A stretch of DNA of 64,000 bases from Aquatica leii. Lineage: Eukaryota; Arthropoda; Insecta; Coleoptera; Lampyridae. The stretch is taken from contig CM069438.1 in the NCBI GenBank assembly GCA_035610365.1, forward strand, positions 31,675,869 through 31,739,868. The letters are read 5' to 3'. A model generated the notes under the pieces. It was given only the letters and a program-made list of their open reading frames with translations, was not told the origin of the DNA and did no database searches. Position 1 is the stretch's first letter, and each line of letters opens with the position of its first letter. The position numbers and the translations under genes were made by a program. This document shows, one piece after another, positions 36,091-46,699 of this stretch.

Positions 36091-38157
36091 GTTAGTTCCC
36101 CTACGACCAGAGAGGATCACCGCCGCCGGAGGAAATCCACAGGCTGATTAACAGTGGGGCCAACAAACTGCTGATTCTCGGATGCGATACTAATGCACAC
36201 CACACCGTGTGGGGGAGCAAAAACACAAATCCAAGATGAAAAAAACTTTTAGAATTTATTTTAAAAGGCAATTTAGACATAATAAATAATGGAGATGCGC
36301 CCACGTTCATAACCGTGTCGCGCAGTGAAGTTATTGACCTTACGCTTGCTAGTCCAAAAGCGAGCAAAGCGATGAAAATGTGGCATGTATCAGATGAACC
36401 TTTTTTATCTGATCATAGATACATTCGATTCAACATTAAATCAGACAGGGAACTCGTAATGGAATACAGAAACCCGAGAAAAACCGACTACGATTTGTTC
36501 AACGAAACTTTTGCGGGCCAAATTAGGGACTGTCCCACAGTTGCAAGATCAACGCACGAGCTAGAACTAATGACGGATAGTATTGTTAATTCATTAAAAT
36601 TTGCATTTGAAGCAAGCTGCCCAAAAACTGTCAAACGAACCTCAAACAAGATAACTTGGTTGCACAGGGAGCTTGACAAAGCAAGGGCAGGCACCAGAAG
36701 GCTACTTAATACAGCCAAAAGAAGCGGAGACTGGGATGAATACAAAATCAGCATCCCAACATACAACATTGCCATAAAAAAGGCAAAAAGAGACTCATGG
36801 AGAAGGTACTGTAGGAACGTAGAAAACGAACCTACAAGTTCTCGACTCTAAAAGTCTCTAAGCAAAGGCCGCACTGGAAACATTGGTTCTTTGCTGACCG
36901 AAAACGGAAAGTTTACAGACTCGGTTGAAGGTACTTTGCAAGAGCTACTGCAAAAACACTTCCTGCGTTCGTCGTTAACTGAAGTTCCTAAGCACGAGGA
37001 CCTAGAGGTACCAAACAGACGGACACCCAAAAGGAGCTGGGCCTTAGCGAGAAAAATAATCAATCCTAAAAACCTAGAATGGGGAATCCATACATTTAAA
37101 CCCTTTCAGTCTCCAGGAGCCGATGGAATTTATCTCATTATGCTGCAAAAAGGATTTGCTGCTCTTCGAAACGCAGTAAAATTCTCAGAGCTAGCTTAGC
37201 ACTTTCTCACATACCAAACAGCTGGCGAATTGTCAAGGTGGTATTTATACCAAAGCCATGGAGATCTACGTACGCCCAGGCAAAATCCTACAGACTGATC
37301 AGCTTAACTTCTTTTATCCTAAAACTACATGAAAAAGTAGTCGACAGGTATATGCGGGACCTCTGCACCGAAACCAGTATGCTTACCAATCTGGAAAATC
37401 TTGCGAGCTAGCAATTCACCAACTAGTAAGCAGATGCGAAAATGCAATCCAATACAATGATATTGCATTGGGTGCTTTTCTAGATATTGAAAGAGCATTT
37501 GACAACACTACCTTCACCTCAATTGCAAAGGCAATTGAGAAAAAAGGAATCACACCACTAGTCCGAAACTGGGTCAACTTAATGCTCAGGAATCGGACGA
37601 TAACAGCTATTTTGTACGATATCACTGTGGGAGCCAAAGTGGCTGGCAAATGCCTACAAGGCGGGGTGCTATCACCTTTACTGTGGTGTCTCGTCATAAA
37701 CGGCCTACTACAAGAACTAGAAGACGGCGGGGTATTTGCTTTAGGATACGCCGGCGAGCTCACCATTATCACAAACGGGAAGTTTGGGGCAACTGTATCA
37801 AACTTAATGCAAAGTGCACTAAACACCGTCGAAAAATGGTGCAAAAAAAAGGGACTATCAGTGAACCCAAATAAGACGGCAATTGTTCTGTTTACCAAAC
37901 GACGGAAAACTGATGACATAAAACTACCTACGATGTACGGAGTTACGCTCTCGATGACAAAAGAAGTCAAATATCTGGGACTTACCAGACTGACTTTCAA
38001 TGCTCATCTAGAAAAAATCACAACGAAGGCCATCAGGGTTCTTAATACAACCAAACGGATAGGCACTGTGGCCTTAACAAACATATGCATCAAATGGGAC
38101 TGCAAATCAGCTCTCTATGCCGCGGATGCTTGGAGGACAAGACTCCGCAGCATCTGA
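36090..38157 (+). pseudogene. LINE ORF2: endonuclease and reverse transcriptase
   Basis: Endonuclease: GCDTNAHHTVWGS near 36180, EVIDLTLASPKAS near 36330 and the catalytic SDHRYI near 36410 are all recognisable, with a stop between. The linker 36315-36851 contains the helical basic stretch ending KKAKRDSWRRYCRNVE. RT follows in at least two more frames: 36891-37199 (SPGADGIY) and 37468-38157 (FLDIERAFDNT, QGGVLSPLLWCLVIN, GYAGELTII, GLSVNPNKTAIVLFTK). The expected YADD is YAGE, so the catalytic Asp pair is destroyed. Several stops and frameshifts occur. The product would nick DNA and copy the element RNA; this copy cannot. Confidence 0.82.
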
Positions 38158-38570
38158 TGTGCAAATGCGAATCGTATCAAATGCAACGCACAACGATTCT
38201 CGGAAAACCAAAACTGACCGATGATGAGTTGAAAAAAACCCCTTGAAATATACTTCTGGACTTCATTGACGAAACAGAACTGATGAGGGAGTAAAAAATC
38301 AGAGGTGCACAAAAGGACCAAGGACACCGCAGTGCAGGGGCGTTAGACGAACCACCTCTAGAAATAAATAAATTAAAAAAAAATCTAACCACAAAACTTA
38401 CAGCTTATGTTGCGAATGTTAAGAAGGAAGTCAATAGCATTTTTATAGATAAAGTGGTTATAAGTATTGCATTTATTTCGTAAGTAATTTTAATGTCCTT
38501 TGTTGACGAATTAGCATTAGAACGAGAAAATAGAAGATATTAAAGCGGTCTCAAACTATCTGAAAATTTC
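38158..38570 (+). other. 3' end of the LINE and short spacer
   Basis: From 38158 to about 38355 are broken remains of the ORF2 C-terminus, followed by an A-rich run around 38356-38381 that I take as the 3' tail. From 38382 to 38570 I see nothing recognisable before the LTR-like sequence. Confidence 0.5.
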
Positions 38571-39847
38571 GGACCGCTCATCGAAAAACGTGGAACATTC
38601 TGGATGCGGATAAAAAAGAATATAAAAAGCATTCGAAAGATTTTCGAATTGAGCTTTGAAGAAATGTTAAGAAGACTTCGTCGGTTTAAATAAATAAGTG
38701 ATTAACGTGTGTGCTGCTAAGATAAATAAATAAAGTGCTCGTGCTAGTAAAAAATAAATACGGAGTATAAGTGTACGTCTTTTTAATATAAACGAATGCC
38801 GATTTAGATAAGCAGAAGTTATGCACGGACCATTATTTTTCGAAGGCTAGTAATGTGATATTGGGTCTGACTTGAGTCACCGTGGCGAAGGTTTATAAGA
38901 AGTAAAAAGGGACAGTAGTAGTAGTAGTAGTGTAATCTCAAACGATTAAAGATGTATTGTATAAATAAAAAAAAGGCGATCAAGAGAATTCTCAATTAAA
39001 TTGAAGTTTAAATTATTAAAAACCTAGATCTTGGGGGCTCAGTTAGGATTGAATTATACAGCATACGATTAAGGTTTAGAAAGACGCTTAATACGACGAC
39101 GAATTGAACAATTTTACCGCAAGTGTTTGCATTTTTATATAAAAAATTAAACAATTGGCACAAAATGCACACGAATTTTATATCGTTTGATAATTGCAAA
39201 AGACAGAGACCGGAGTTTCATTCGTAGCAGATTCCGAAAGGTATGAAAATAAATAAATTAAAAAAAACTCCAAGTTAGTAAAATTAGCTATAGCATGCGA
39301 CATACGAGGATTAGATTACGAAGGCGATATTGAAGATGTTGGAGATCGAAATTGTAAAGGTTTATTAAGATGGAATAGAAGACGAACAAGAAGACGGGCA
39401 CTCTACTCAAAGTCAAAACAGCAACGACGATGACGCAGTTGTACAAACGCACCTACAACAAAGAGTAACTGTTTACCAAGATTTCCGATAAGTTTTAGAG
39501 ATGTCAAAGATTCGATACGTACGTTTTGAGGCGACCAAAACCACACATAGAAAAGTGGATTGAAGAATTTGAAGAGGCAGGAACGTTTATCCAGTGGAAT
39601 GACACACAAATTTATATTTGCAAAAAAATATCTCCGAGGATTGGCAAAGACGTTAATACAAGCGGAACAAAAAATGACAAGGTATAAAGTCTTAAAAAGA
39701 AAACTGCTTGAAGAGTTTTCGGACAAAATAACCAGAGCCGAATTATACCATTCATTAACGAACAAGATATAAAAAAAGAGGCATTTCTTAAGCATGAGAG
39801 AACCAGCTAGTAGAGACAATTTTGAGTCGGAAGTTGTGGTTCAATAT
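38571..39847 (+). pseudogene. Gypsy fragment: LTR-like sequence, PBS-like site and gag
   Basis: About 38660-38830 aligns with the LTRs at 39848-40258 and 46831-47283 (TGTTAAGAAGACTT, TTTAAATAAATAAGTGATTA, ACGGAGTATAAGTGTACG, GCACGGACCATTATTTTT), so this is a diverged LTR of the same family. At 39032 TGGGGGCTCAG resembles a primer-binding site. Gag follows near 39480: FRDVKDSIRTF, IEKWIEEFEEAGTFIQWND, then in the frame 39560-39772 KKYLRGLAKTLIQAEQK and LLEEFSDKITRAELYHSL, the typical gypsy capsid region. The coding stops at VVVQY, where the next element begins. It is a truncated relative of the downstream gypsy, with stops and frame changes. Confidence 0.7.
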
Positions 39848-40258
39848 TGAAACGTTCAACTTCGAGAGCAATCACGAAGCTACTATCAACAACTAGAACG
39901 TTTGGAAAAGATGTGGAAAATTCTCGAAGGATGGCCAATATATATAAAAGCGATACAAATGAATCATAGGTCAGTTATTAGAAATTTGAAGTCGGTAGTG
40001 TTAAGAAGATAATTCAAGTTTAAATAAATAATTGATTAAAACGTGTCGAGATAAATACAACGAATTAAAAACGTGCGTGACTTTAATGTAAACAAGTGTT
40101 AAAACTGAAGTTATCCGCAGACATTATCTTTCAAGTGATAGTACTATATAAATTAGCGTAAATGTTTTTATTAAATATCCTTATATTTAATTAGTTCGTT
40201 AGTTATAAACATGTAAATATTTTTTAGTTCCAATAAATTACTTTCAATAATCGTTACA
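39848..40258 (+). repeat. 5' LTR of the plus-strand gypsy
   Basis: Starts TGAAACGTTC and ends GTTACA. It aligns along its length with 46831-47283: TAGGTCAGTTATT, GTGTTAAGAAGAT, GTAAACAAGTGT, TTTTTATTAAATAT and TTTAATTAGTTCG occur in the same order. TG...CA ends are as expected for LTRs. The sequence after it (GTGACGTCAG) is not a convincing tRNA primer-binding site. Confidence 0.85.
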
Positions 40259-40453
40259 GTGACGTCAGTGTGAGGTTTAAGATTTTACTGTAAATATCAT
40301 TAAGTAATTTAATATCGGTCCCGTAATAAAAACATTAATTGCGTAAATAATCAAACTTTAGTTCGCGATTCGCGTGTTTGTAGCGTGTAATCCAACTGTA
40401 TCAGTTCGTTAAAGTAGTGTATTTAAACTTTTTATTTGTGTTATATATAACTT

Positions 40454-41432
40454 ATGCCGGTAACTCGTTATCAAACTAAAATAGATGCGAAAATATTTAA
40501 AATTCTCGAATCGATGTATAAAATTATGAAAAAAAATTCTAGAAAAATGAAAGATAAAATTGGCGAAAATTCTCAGAAAATTGAAGAAAAACTATTCGAA
40601 CATTCTCAGAAAATGAAAGAAAATTTTATAAAAAGTTTAAAAGAAGAAATACGAGCAAGTATAGAAAATTAAATAAACACTATTGAGAAACAAATACAAG
40701 TTAGCGTAAGAAATCAAATCAAAATTGTTCAAGAGGAAGCTCAAGCAGATATGTTAAATTTAATAGGAGAAATATGTGAAGTTTTAGAAAACGGAAAACA
40801 ATTTATGAATGAGAAAATAGAAGTTTTATGGCCAACCTACTACAAGCAGTTTGAAGCTGCAGCTACAGATAATGCAACAAGCAGAAAGCGACGTCTTTAA
40901 TAGTGTCGTTATTTGGAGAAGCTTTTGGAATCTTGCAAACTGTTCTTGGCCACTTACAACAAAATTGGGAACTTTTAATATCACGTTTAGAAATGAGATA
41001 TGGAGATGTTCATCTTCAACAAGTTTAGCAAGATCAAATTAAAAGTCGGGTTCAGAAAGCTGCCGAAAGTCTTCAAGAGTTTGAAGCTGACATCGCCAGA
41101 TTAACACGGCTTGCGTATCCTACAGCGCCAAATACCATCTTAAAGCAGTTGGCTATTCAATCCTTTGTAGACGGCCTCCGAGACAGCGAAACGCAGCAGA
41201 CTCTCCGGTTAGCTCAACCGAAGACATTGGATGACGCTTTAGTGCATGCCTTGGGCAAACCCCAAGCAGCAAAACAAGGATCGCTACGTGAAGGTCATAA
41301 ACTTTGCTGTGATGCAGAAATACTCGCGCACACACTGGAAAGCATCAAGGAGATAGCGCGATGAATAGTTCGGGAAAGAGAAGTGACGACTTTGAACTGC
41401 GGTCAAATAGGCCATGTATGACGGCATCGTAC
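40454..41432 (+). pseudogene. Gypsy Gag, broken
   Basis: Begins MPVTRYQTKIDAKIF at 40454 and has a Lys/Glu-rich coiled-coil-like N-terminal part to 40672, then a stop; the coil continues in frame to about 40840. The capsid region is spread over other frames: YKQFEAAATDNATS near 40850, GEAFGILQTV-like remains near 40920, RLEMRYGDVHLQQV near 40990 and the frame 41149-41364 with QSFVDGLRDSETQQTLRLA and TLDDALVHAL. Near 41396 LNCGQIGHV marks the first zinc knuckle, cut by the LTR that begins at 41433. This is the particle-forming protein of the element, with several frameshifts. The N-terminal coil is longer than in many gypsy Gags. Confidence 0.75.
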
Positions 41433-42310
41433 TGTAACGAATCGTTACAAATGTTAAATTAGGTTGTGTTATAGAACCGTGTCTAGTTTATTTTTATGAG
41501 TATTTTTGAGTTATTTATATTTAGGAAACCGTTATTTATTTACGATTGTTAAGACCTCCGTGGAGATAGCGTTCCCCTCCTCGTCTGCCCTTCCCTACTC
41601 CATTTTATACCGGGCGTCGTATTTGTAGTGTTTGGCTTTGGCTTGCGAATACGCCGTCAACACGTCGTCTCCGTAGTGTTTGGCTTTGGTCTGCGGATAC
41701 GCCTTCCTCTATCATGCACCATGCGTCGTTTTCGTAGTGTTTGGCTTTGGCTTGCAAATACGCCGTCAACACGTCCTCCGTAGTGTTTGGCTTTGGTCTG
41801 CAGATACGCCTACCTCTATTCTTTACCGAGCGTCGTGTTCGTAGTGTTTGGATTTGGCCTGCGAATACGCCGTCAACACGTCGTCTGCGTAGTGTTTAGC
41901 TTTGGTTTGCGGTTACGCTATCTATTGACGTTTCTCAATCCCGTCTCCTTTACCTAAGCTTTGAACCCGAGTAACCCTGTCTACCAATCCAACAGAGGTT
42001 GATACCGTACTGCATGCTTGCTTGCTTGGTCACTGACGTCACCGCTTGTCGAACGCACGCTAACTAGTCTTTGGTTTATAGATCACCTTACGCTTGCTTG
42101 GTTGTGGTTGCCGCTTCCGCTCTCGTCGACTATACCGCGCATTGTTCATTTATTTTGAGAATAACTAAAGTTATTTTTATAAACTTATTGTGTCTTTTAT
42201 TTCTGTTGCCTCGCTCCGTTTTTAGGCCCGTTTAAAGCCCTGGACAACCGTGTCTTCACTGCAGTTACCCGGACAACACCGTCGAACAGAAAAGTAAACT
42301 CCTCGAACAA
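41433..42310 (+). repeat. Foreign LTR inserted between gag and pol
   Basis: Starts TGTAACGAATCGTTACA, a near-palindromic terminus, directly after the gag zinc knuckle, and ends near CTCGAACA. Three bases later, at 42314, TGGCGCCCGAGAACC fits a primer-binding site complementary to a Lys-type tRNA end, so this is the 5' LTR of another LTR retrotransposon. It contains a tandem repeat (41625-41936). It is unlike the LTRs of the host element and unlike the 1.28 kb solo LTRs. The right end of the insertion is unclear, somewhere before the protease at 42969. The exact LTR end is an estimate. Confidence 0.65.
41625..41936 (+). repeat. Six-unit tandem repeat inside the LTR
   Basis: GTAGTGTTTGGCTTTGG or a close variant begins at 41625, 41673, 41734, 41780, 41841 and 41889. 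Spacing alternates 48, 61, 46, 61, 48, so the true unit is a dimer of about 109 bp present three times; the two halves differ by TTGCGAATACGCCGTCAACA versus CTGCGGATACGCC. Confidence 0.9.
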
Positions 42311-42968
42311 ATCTGGCGCCCGAGAACCGTGCCGTTTCCTAGATTTCTATTTGAGCTAAGAAGTTCGATCCGGAGTAAGCGGCACAGTACTAAACCCAAA
42401 AATTATTTAATAATAATATTTATTTATTGTAATTGCTCTCAAAGAAGATAAGAATATCTATTGGTGTTGACCTCTTGGGAACTTGGGAACTAGCTTAGAT
42501 ACAGGTTGTGGGCGATCAAAAACTACTGTCAAAGCGCTGAACTGGCTAGCAGCAAAAATTAAATGGTATTACATGTTCAGATAGATTGCTTTTATATCAA
42601 AGATTTGTTTAGTTCAGCTAAAAAGTCATGATTGGTTTGCAAAATGCAGTCTCCACGTTTCAATTGATAGATTATGCTCAGAGTTACAAGAAGTAAACAT
42701 CTTACCTTGCTTAGATGATATGATCATTTTGTGTTTACTTTCATGCAACATGTTTAAGACATGCAACTCTTTTTCAATTGCTTGAGAATTTTAAAGCTCT
42801 ATCTGAATAAGTTCAAATACACATTTTGGTTGTTCTTTTGTTAGTTACCGTAGTCAGCAAAGTCTGAAAACAAATACAAGAAAAATTTCTGCAATTCTAA
42901 GCATACTGAAACGTTCGAGAAAAAAAATTAATCTCATCTAGTCAGATTCCAGGTGATTACAATTCAAA
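42311..42968 (+). other. Internal remnant of the inserted LTR element
   Basis: Begins with the primer-binding-site-like TGGCGCCCGAGAACC at 42314. The rest is A+T-rich with short frames only; a stretch near 42500 (LDTGCGRSKTTVKALNWLAAK) looks coding but matches nothing I can name. Somewhere here the inserted element ends and the interrupted gypsy resumes. Confidence 0.45.
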
Positions 42969-43417
42969 TGGCATCGCCGATGGAACAATTGCATAGCATT
43001 TATCTCGATGGCAAGATTAATGAACGAAGTGTTCAGTTACTGATTGACACGGAAGCGACGAAGAGGTCCTAACATTTTATTAAAAAACGAGAAGACATCA
43101 TCAGTAATACGTACTCACGGACAAGTCAAAGTAACTATTAGTTTGGGAAATGGCGTATTCGACCATGAAGTACTGTTAGGCGACATCACGGAAAAAGTTA
43201 TCCTGGGAATGAACGTTATAAAGATGTATGGGATCCATTTGAATATTAAGAATGATGTTCTGAAGATCGACAATGAAGAAATTCCTTTTCATTCGTCAGA
43301 GAAAACAGTCGTGCAAATCTTATTGAGTCAAGACGTGACTCTGCCTGCGAGAACTGAAAGTGTGGTGATGGCACGCATAGATGGAAATCTCCGAGAAGGC
43401 TACATTCGCGCTATTTA
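42969..43417 (+). pseudogene. Gypsy aspartic protease
   Basis: MASPMEQLHSIYLDG at 42969, then LLIDTEATK at about 43038 where the family has D-T-G-A: the active-site Gly is Glu. A frameshift or stop follows and the frame 43044-43418 continues with FDHEVLLGDITEKVILGMNV, the flap and the ILG motif, then IHLNIKNDVLKIDNEEIPFHSS. The end of this block recurs in the minus-strand copy at 54240-54300. It would process the Gag-Pol polyprotein; with DTE it should be inactive. Confidence 0.8.
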
Positions 43418-43936
43418 ACTAATGGAAGATGACTTAGTTGACAAGGTATTACTCGTTGGTAGAACTTTAGTACGAGTGAAAAACACGATGCCAGTAAGAA
43501 TCTTAAATGTCAACTCAGATTCAGTAACGTTGAAAAAGAAGACCGTGGTATGCCAATGCAACGCCAATATCTCAAAATGTGAGATGCGTGAAGTCTAACA
43601 AAGATATGTCGCAGAAGAAATGCGCACAACATCTATTGGACATTCTTACCTCCAAATGCCAAAACCTCAACCAAGACCAGCTGGCTAAAGTTAAAGTGTT
43701 GATCCAGCAGTATCAATATGTGTTCGCGCTGGAGAGTGGTTCCAAAGAAAGAACCAACGTGGTAAAGTATAAAATGAATACCGAAGATGCTCGGCCGATA
43801 CGACAACATCCACGCTGACTTTCTTTAGCAAAAAGAGAAGAAGCCAAACAAATAATTATGGATATGGAGAAAGAAGGCGTGATTGAACTTTCAAATAGCC
43901 CATGGGCGTTCCCAGTGGTACTCGTAAAAAAGAAAG
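43418..43936 (+). pseudogene. Gypsy Pol linker and start of RT, before the solo LTR
   Basis: Frames 43418-43577 and 43579-43818 give the linker (VLLVGRTLVRVKNTMPVRILN, then LDILTSKCQNLNQDQLAKVK and YVFALESGSKERTNVVKYKMNT). RT starts with KREEAKQIIMDMEKEGVIELS and PWAFPVVLVKKK and is interrupted after KKK at 43936 by the solo LTR. RT resumes at 45220. One in-frame stop precedes KREEAKQ. Confidence 0.8.
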
Positions 43937-45219
43937 TGTTACGTGCATAAATTTAAATAATGCATTACCCTGTATATTGGTTTAATTAAAAATTACTTTT
44001 ATATTTCTCGACGCCATCTATCGGGTTCGTTGGTCACTTCGTATTGAGTAGGCGATATCCGGCGAGATTCCCGGCATTTTGACTTTAACATCGTGCATGT
44101 GTTAACCTATGTCTGCGTGAGTTAAAAATCGTTTTCTCAAATCATCTACGTGTTGGGACACGATGGAAAATAGAAGTTTCCTTAACTAACTAATTTATTC
44201 ACGCAGAGTAAGTGGTTTTTGTTCTTTCTTTGATTAAAGGTAATTTTTATGTCTTTTGTTAGCGCCATGTGCTACCTCCTAAATATGGGTATTCTTATCG
44301 TCATCTAAAATACTCAAGGGAAATTATAATCGGAAACTGTAGAGCTAAGATCGCTGCGATACGAGTGCAGAATTTCGATTCAGAGGCAATTAATTACCTT
44401 ATTGAATGTCACCTGTTCGGAAGATCCTAATACGATACGATTGAATTCTCTTCGGAGGCAATAACTTAATACCACCATAGACGGAAAATTTAATGTAACA
44501 GCATACGATAAGTGTCGGTTCGATTACTTTCCTTTAAATGTGTCTTTTACTTATAGTTTGTGAGTCGCCAGGTAGACACGATTATTTTCAGGAAGTTTAA
44601 TTGCAGGAAGCCATTAGGAAAAACGTTTTTCTGAAGGTAACCCTGGAATTTGGTAAGTCAATTTTTACTTATTTATTCGTTGTCGCTACGGTGAATACTC
44701 ACGACTTACTATATTTACTAATCGTACGTTCGAATTGATTTGTTGCTTGTTATTGTTACTCAATTAGTTTAAGTAAATGACTTATCGCTTGCTGCCTATA
44801 TCCACAGTCGGTTATCATTATTAATGTTACTTACTGATAAAGTTTTATATATGTTATGGTGGTTACACTTTTGTTTGACGTGTAGTGTAAGTTGCCGACC
44901 CTGCTGATATTCTATTTTGTATATTCTCTCTAGTACCTGCGTAGATTTGGCTATTTAACTTTTAATATATTTATCTTGATAGAGTAATTAAAGTACAATT
45001 GTTATTAACGATTTAGTTTTTTCTTTCTTTCGCTTCTTTCAGCATTACGAACCTAACATCTTGTTACAAGTTTAAACCGTCTGTCTTGAGCGGGACAGAA
45101 GTGACTTTGGGATAAGCTCTGGCGCCCTTAAGTATATTTAATGTATCTATGAACCCCCCCTCTCACCGACTATTGTGAGTTGGCCGTGCAGGTTCGTAAA
45201 ATAGCAAAAGCTTGTAACA
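43937..45219 (+). repeat. Solo LTR, family A, copy 1 (1283 bp)
   Basis: Starts TGTTACGTGCATAA and ends AAGCTTGTAACA, so the ends are TG...CA with a short inverted TGTTAC/GTAACA. It is flanked by AAAG on both sides (43933-43936 and 45220-45223). The host RT frame (KKK, then D-G) reads across if one AAAG and the LTR are skipped. It aligns along its length with 48901-50136: GTGAGTCGCCAGGTAGACACG, ATTTACTAATCGT and the end block GAGTTGGCC-TGCAG. No internal region is present, so it is a solo LTR left by recombination. A 4 bp duplication fits gypsy or BEL/Pao elements. Confidence 0.92.
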
Positions 45220-46010
45220 AAAGATGGATAAACGAAATTTTGCGTATACTACAGACAGCTTAACCACATGACCAAAAAAGAGAGCTACCCTTTACCGAGA
45301 ATGGACGATACGATAGACACCCTGTCAAGATTCCAGTGGTTTTCCACGTTAGCTTTAAAGAGTGGTTACTGGCAGAAAGAATTGGAACCCAAGGATCATA
45401 AAAAACAACTTTTACGATTGGAACTGGTTTGTGGCAGTTCGGTGCCATGCCCTTCGGTCGGTGTAACGCTCCTGCAACGTTCAAGCATTTGATAGAAACC
45501 ATCTTGCGCAAACTGTCTAAGAAGCCGTGCTTTGTTTACCTAGACGACGTGATCGTGGTTGGAAGGTCGTTTGAAGAACATTTGAACAACTTGAAAGAAG
45601 TGTTCCAGCGACTACGTGGGGCAAATCTAAAACTGAGCTCAAAGAAACGTCACGTTTTTAAGAAGGAAGTGCAATACCCTGGTCACGTCGTATTTAAAGA
45701 TGGAGTAAAGGCTGACCCAGACAAAACCCGAGCAGTGCAAGCATGGCCAAGGCCAATCAACAAACATCAGGTTCGAAGTTTCCTTGGATTGTGCACCTAT
45801 TATAGACGATTTGTACCCAGATTTGCCAATATTGCCAAATCTTTGACAAAATTGACCAAAGAAAGAGCAGAAGTTAGTGTAGTGTAGTTTTAGTAGTTTT
45901 CTCCAGGCCAGAAAATTATTGCGTAACTAGGAGAAAGCTGTTAGCAATAGCCAAGTTCATTGAACGCTTCTACAAGTATTTGTATAGACAAAAATTTTTA
46001 CTATTGCAGG
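45220..46010 (+). pseudogene. Gypsy reverse transcriptase and RNase H stub, after the solo LTR
   Basis: RT continues with KKESYPLPRMDDTIDTLSRF, WFSTLALKSGYWQ, then (frame 45429-45887) FGAMPFGRCNAPATFKHLIE, the catalytic FVYLDDVIVVG with both Asp present, and FLGLCTYYRRFVPRFA. The RNase H start is CVTRRKLLAIAKFIERFYKYLYRQKF near 45925-46000. At about 46010 the frame passes directly into the integrase C-terminus, so most of RNase H and all of the integrase zinc-binding and catalytic domains are deleted. Stops occur near 45890 and at the 45250 side. The RT motif is intact but the protein is not. Confidence 0.85.
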
Positions 46011-46260
46011 TCCGTAAAAACACACAAATTGCCAGCGAGAGGATGAAGACTAGATATGACGTCAAGGCACAAAATGGTGGGTTTCAACCCGGCGATATGG
46101 TCTGGTTGTATAATCCTCAAAAGAGACGTGGTTTGTCGCCGAAGCTGCAAAGGTAGTAGGAGGGCCCCTATGAAGCCATGCAGCGTATTAATGACGTCAT
46201 ATATCGCATCCGAAAACCGCTCAGAAGCACGCCGATCGTCTAGCCACGTTTGCTGGCGAT
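46011..46260 (+). pseudogene. Integrase C-terminal (GPY) domain
   Basis: VRKNTQIASERMKTRYDVKAQ, then GDMVWLYNPQKRRGLSPKLQR, two stops where Gln and Trp are expected, EGPYEAM and INDVIYRI. This is the C-terminal DNA-binding part of gypsy integrase. It follows the RNase H stub in frame because of the internal deletion. The minus-strand copy has the same block with the full GPY motif at 51445-51250. Confidence 0.8.
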
Positions 46261-46328
46261 AACTACAATACGCAAATTCAGGTCCGAACCAGAGTGATAA
46301 GTAGCAGAACTAGGAATCAAATCGAGAA

Positions 46329-46690
46329 ATGGAATTCAAGAAGTTTATGAACTTATACGGAGGTTCTGCAAGATCTAGGTTTGGAGTTAAACAGCAACCG
46401 GCAGTCGGAAAAGTTTTAGGACTATGTGGTGACAGACACTTCGTTTTCTATTTGGTCACCAAAAAATACTCACGTACCAAGCTGTTATACAAAAATCTGT
46501 GGCGAACATTGTGGAATCTTAAGAGAGAAATGGAGTTCCACCATGTAAATAAATTGGCAGTACCCAAGCTTGGTTGTGGCTAAAATCAACTGAACTGGAG
46601 GACAGTTCGAAACATGTTGGAGGTCGTTTTTCGAGGAACAGGCGTTCAAGTGTTGGTCTGTTGTTACCAACCAAGAAGAATATCGCGTCA
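46329..46690 (+). pseudogene. Macro domain (TARG1/OARD1-like) in gypsy Pol, plus-strand copy
   Basis: The frame 46329-46583 starts MEFKKFMNLYGGSARSRFGV; after it the first macro strands and glycine loop seen in the minus-strand copy are missing (apparently deleted), then KVLGLCGDRHFVFYLVTKK and YKNLWRTLWNLKREM, HHVNKLAVPKLGCG, a stop where Leu is expected, NQLNWRTVRNMLEVVFRG and VQVLVCCY. The order YLVTKK - AVPKLGCG - W - VF - V is that of TARG1/OARD1-type macro domains, which bind or hydrolyse ADP-ribose on proteins. The residue after GCG-Leu, expected catalytic Asp, is Asn. The Lys of the VTKK block is kept. Assignment is by motif reading and should be tested with a profile search. Confidence 0.72.
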
Positions 46691-46699
46691 GGAAAAGTC

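Larger units (their letters stand above)
31175..38381 (+). mobile_element. DUF4780-type non-LTR retrotransposon, interrupted by an R1-like copy
   Basis: Plus-strand LINE with ORF1 (DUF4780 type) from the ATG at 31175, then endonuclease and RT to 38157, then a 3' tail ending in an A-rich run at about 38356-38381. The R1-like LINE at 31710-35711 sits inside ORF1 in the opposite direction; reading resumes in the expected domain at 35718. The left boundary is not known because the 5' untranslated region is unrecognisable. The clade is uncertain; the combination of DUF4780 ORF1 with this EN/RT type is common in insect genomes. Confidence 0.8.

Noticed and set aside
40259..40275. Primer-binding site right after the 5' LTR of the plus-strand gypsy
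   Set aside because: GTGACGTCAG does not begin with TGG and I could not match it to a tRNA 3' end; it may be mutated.
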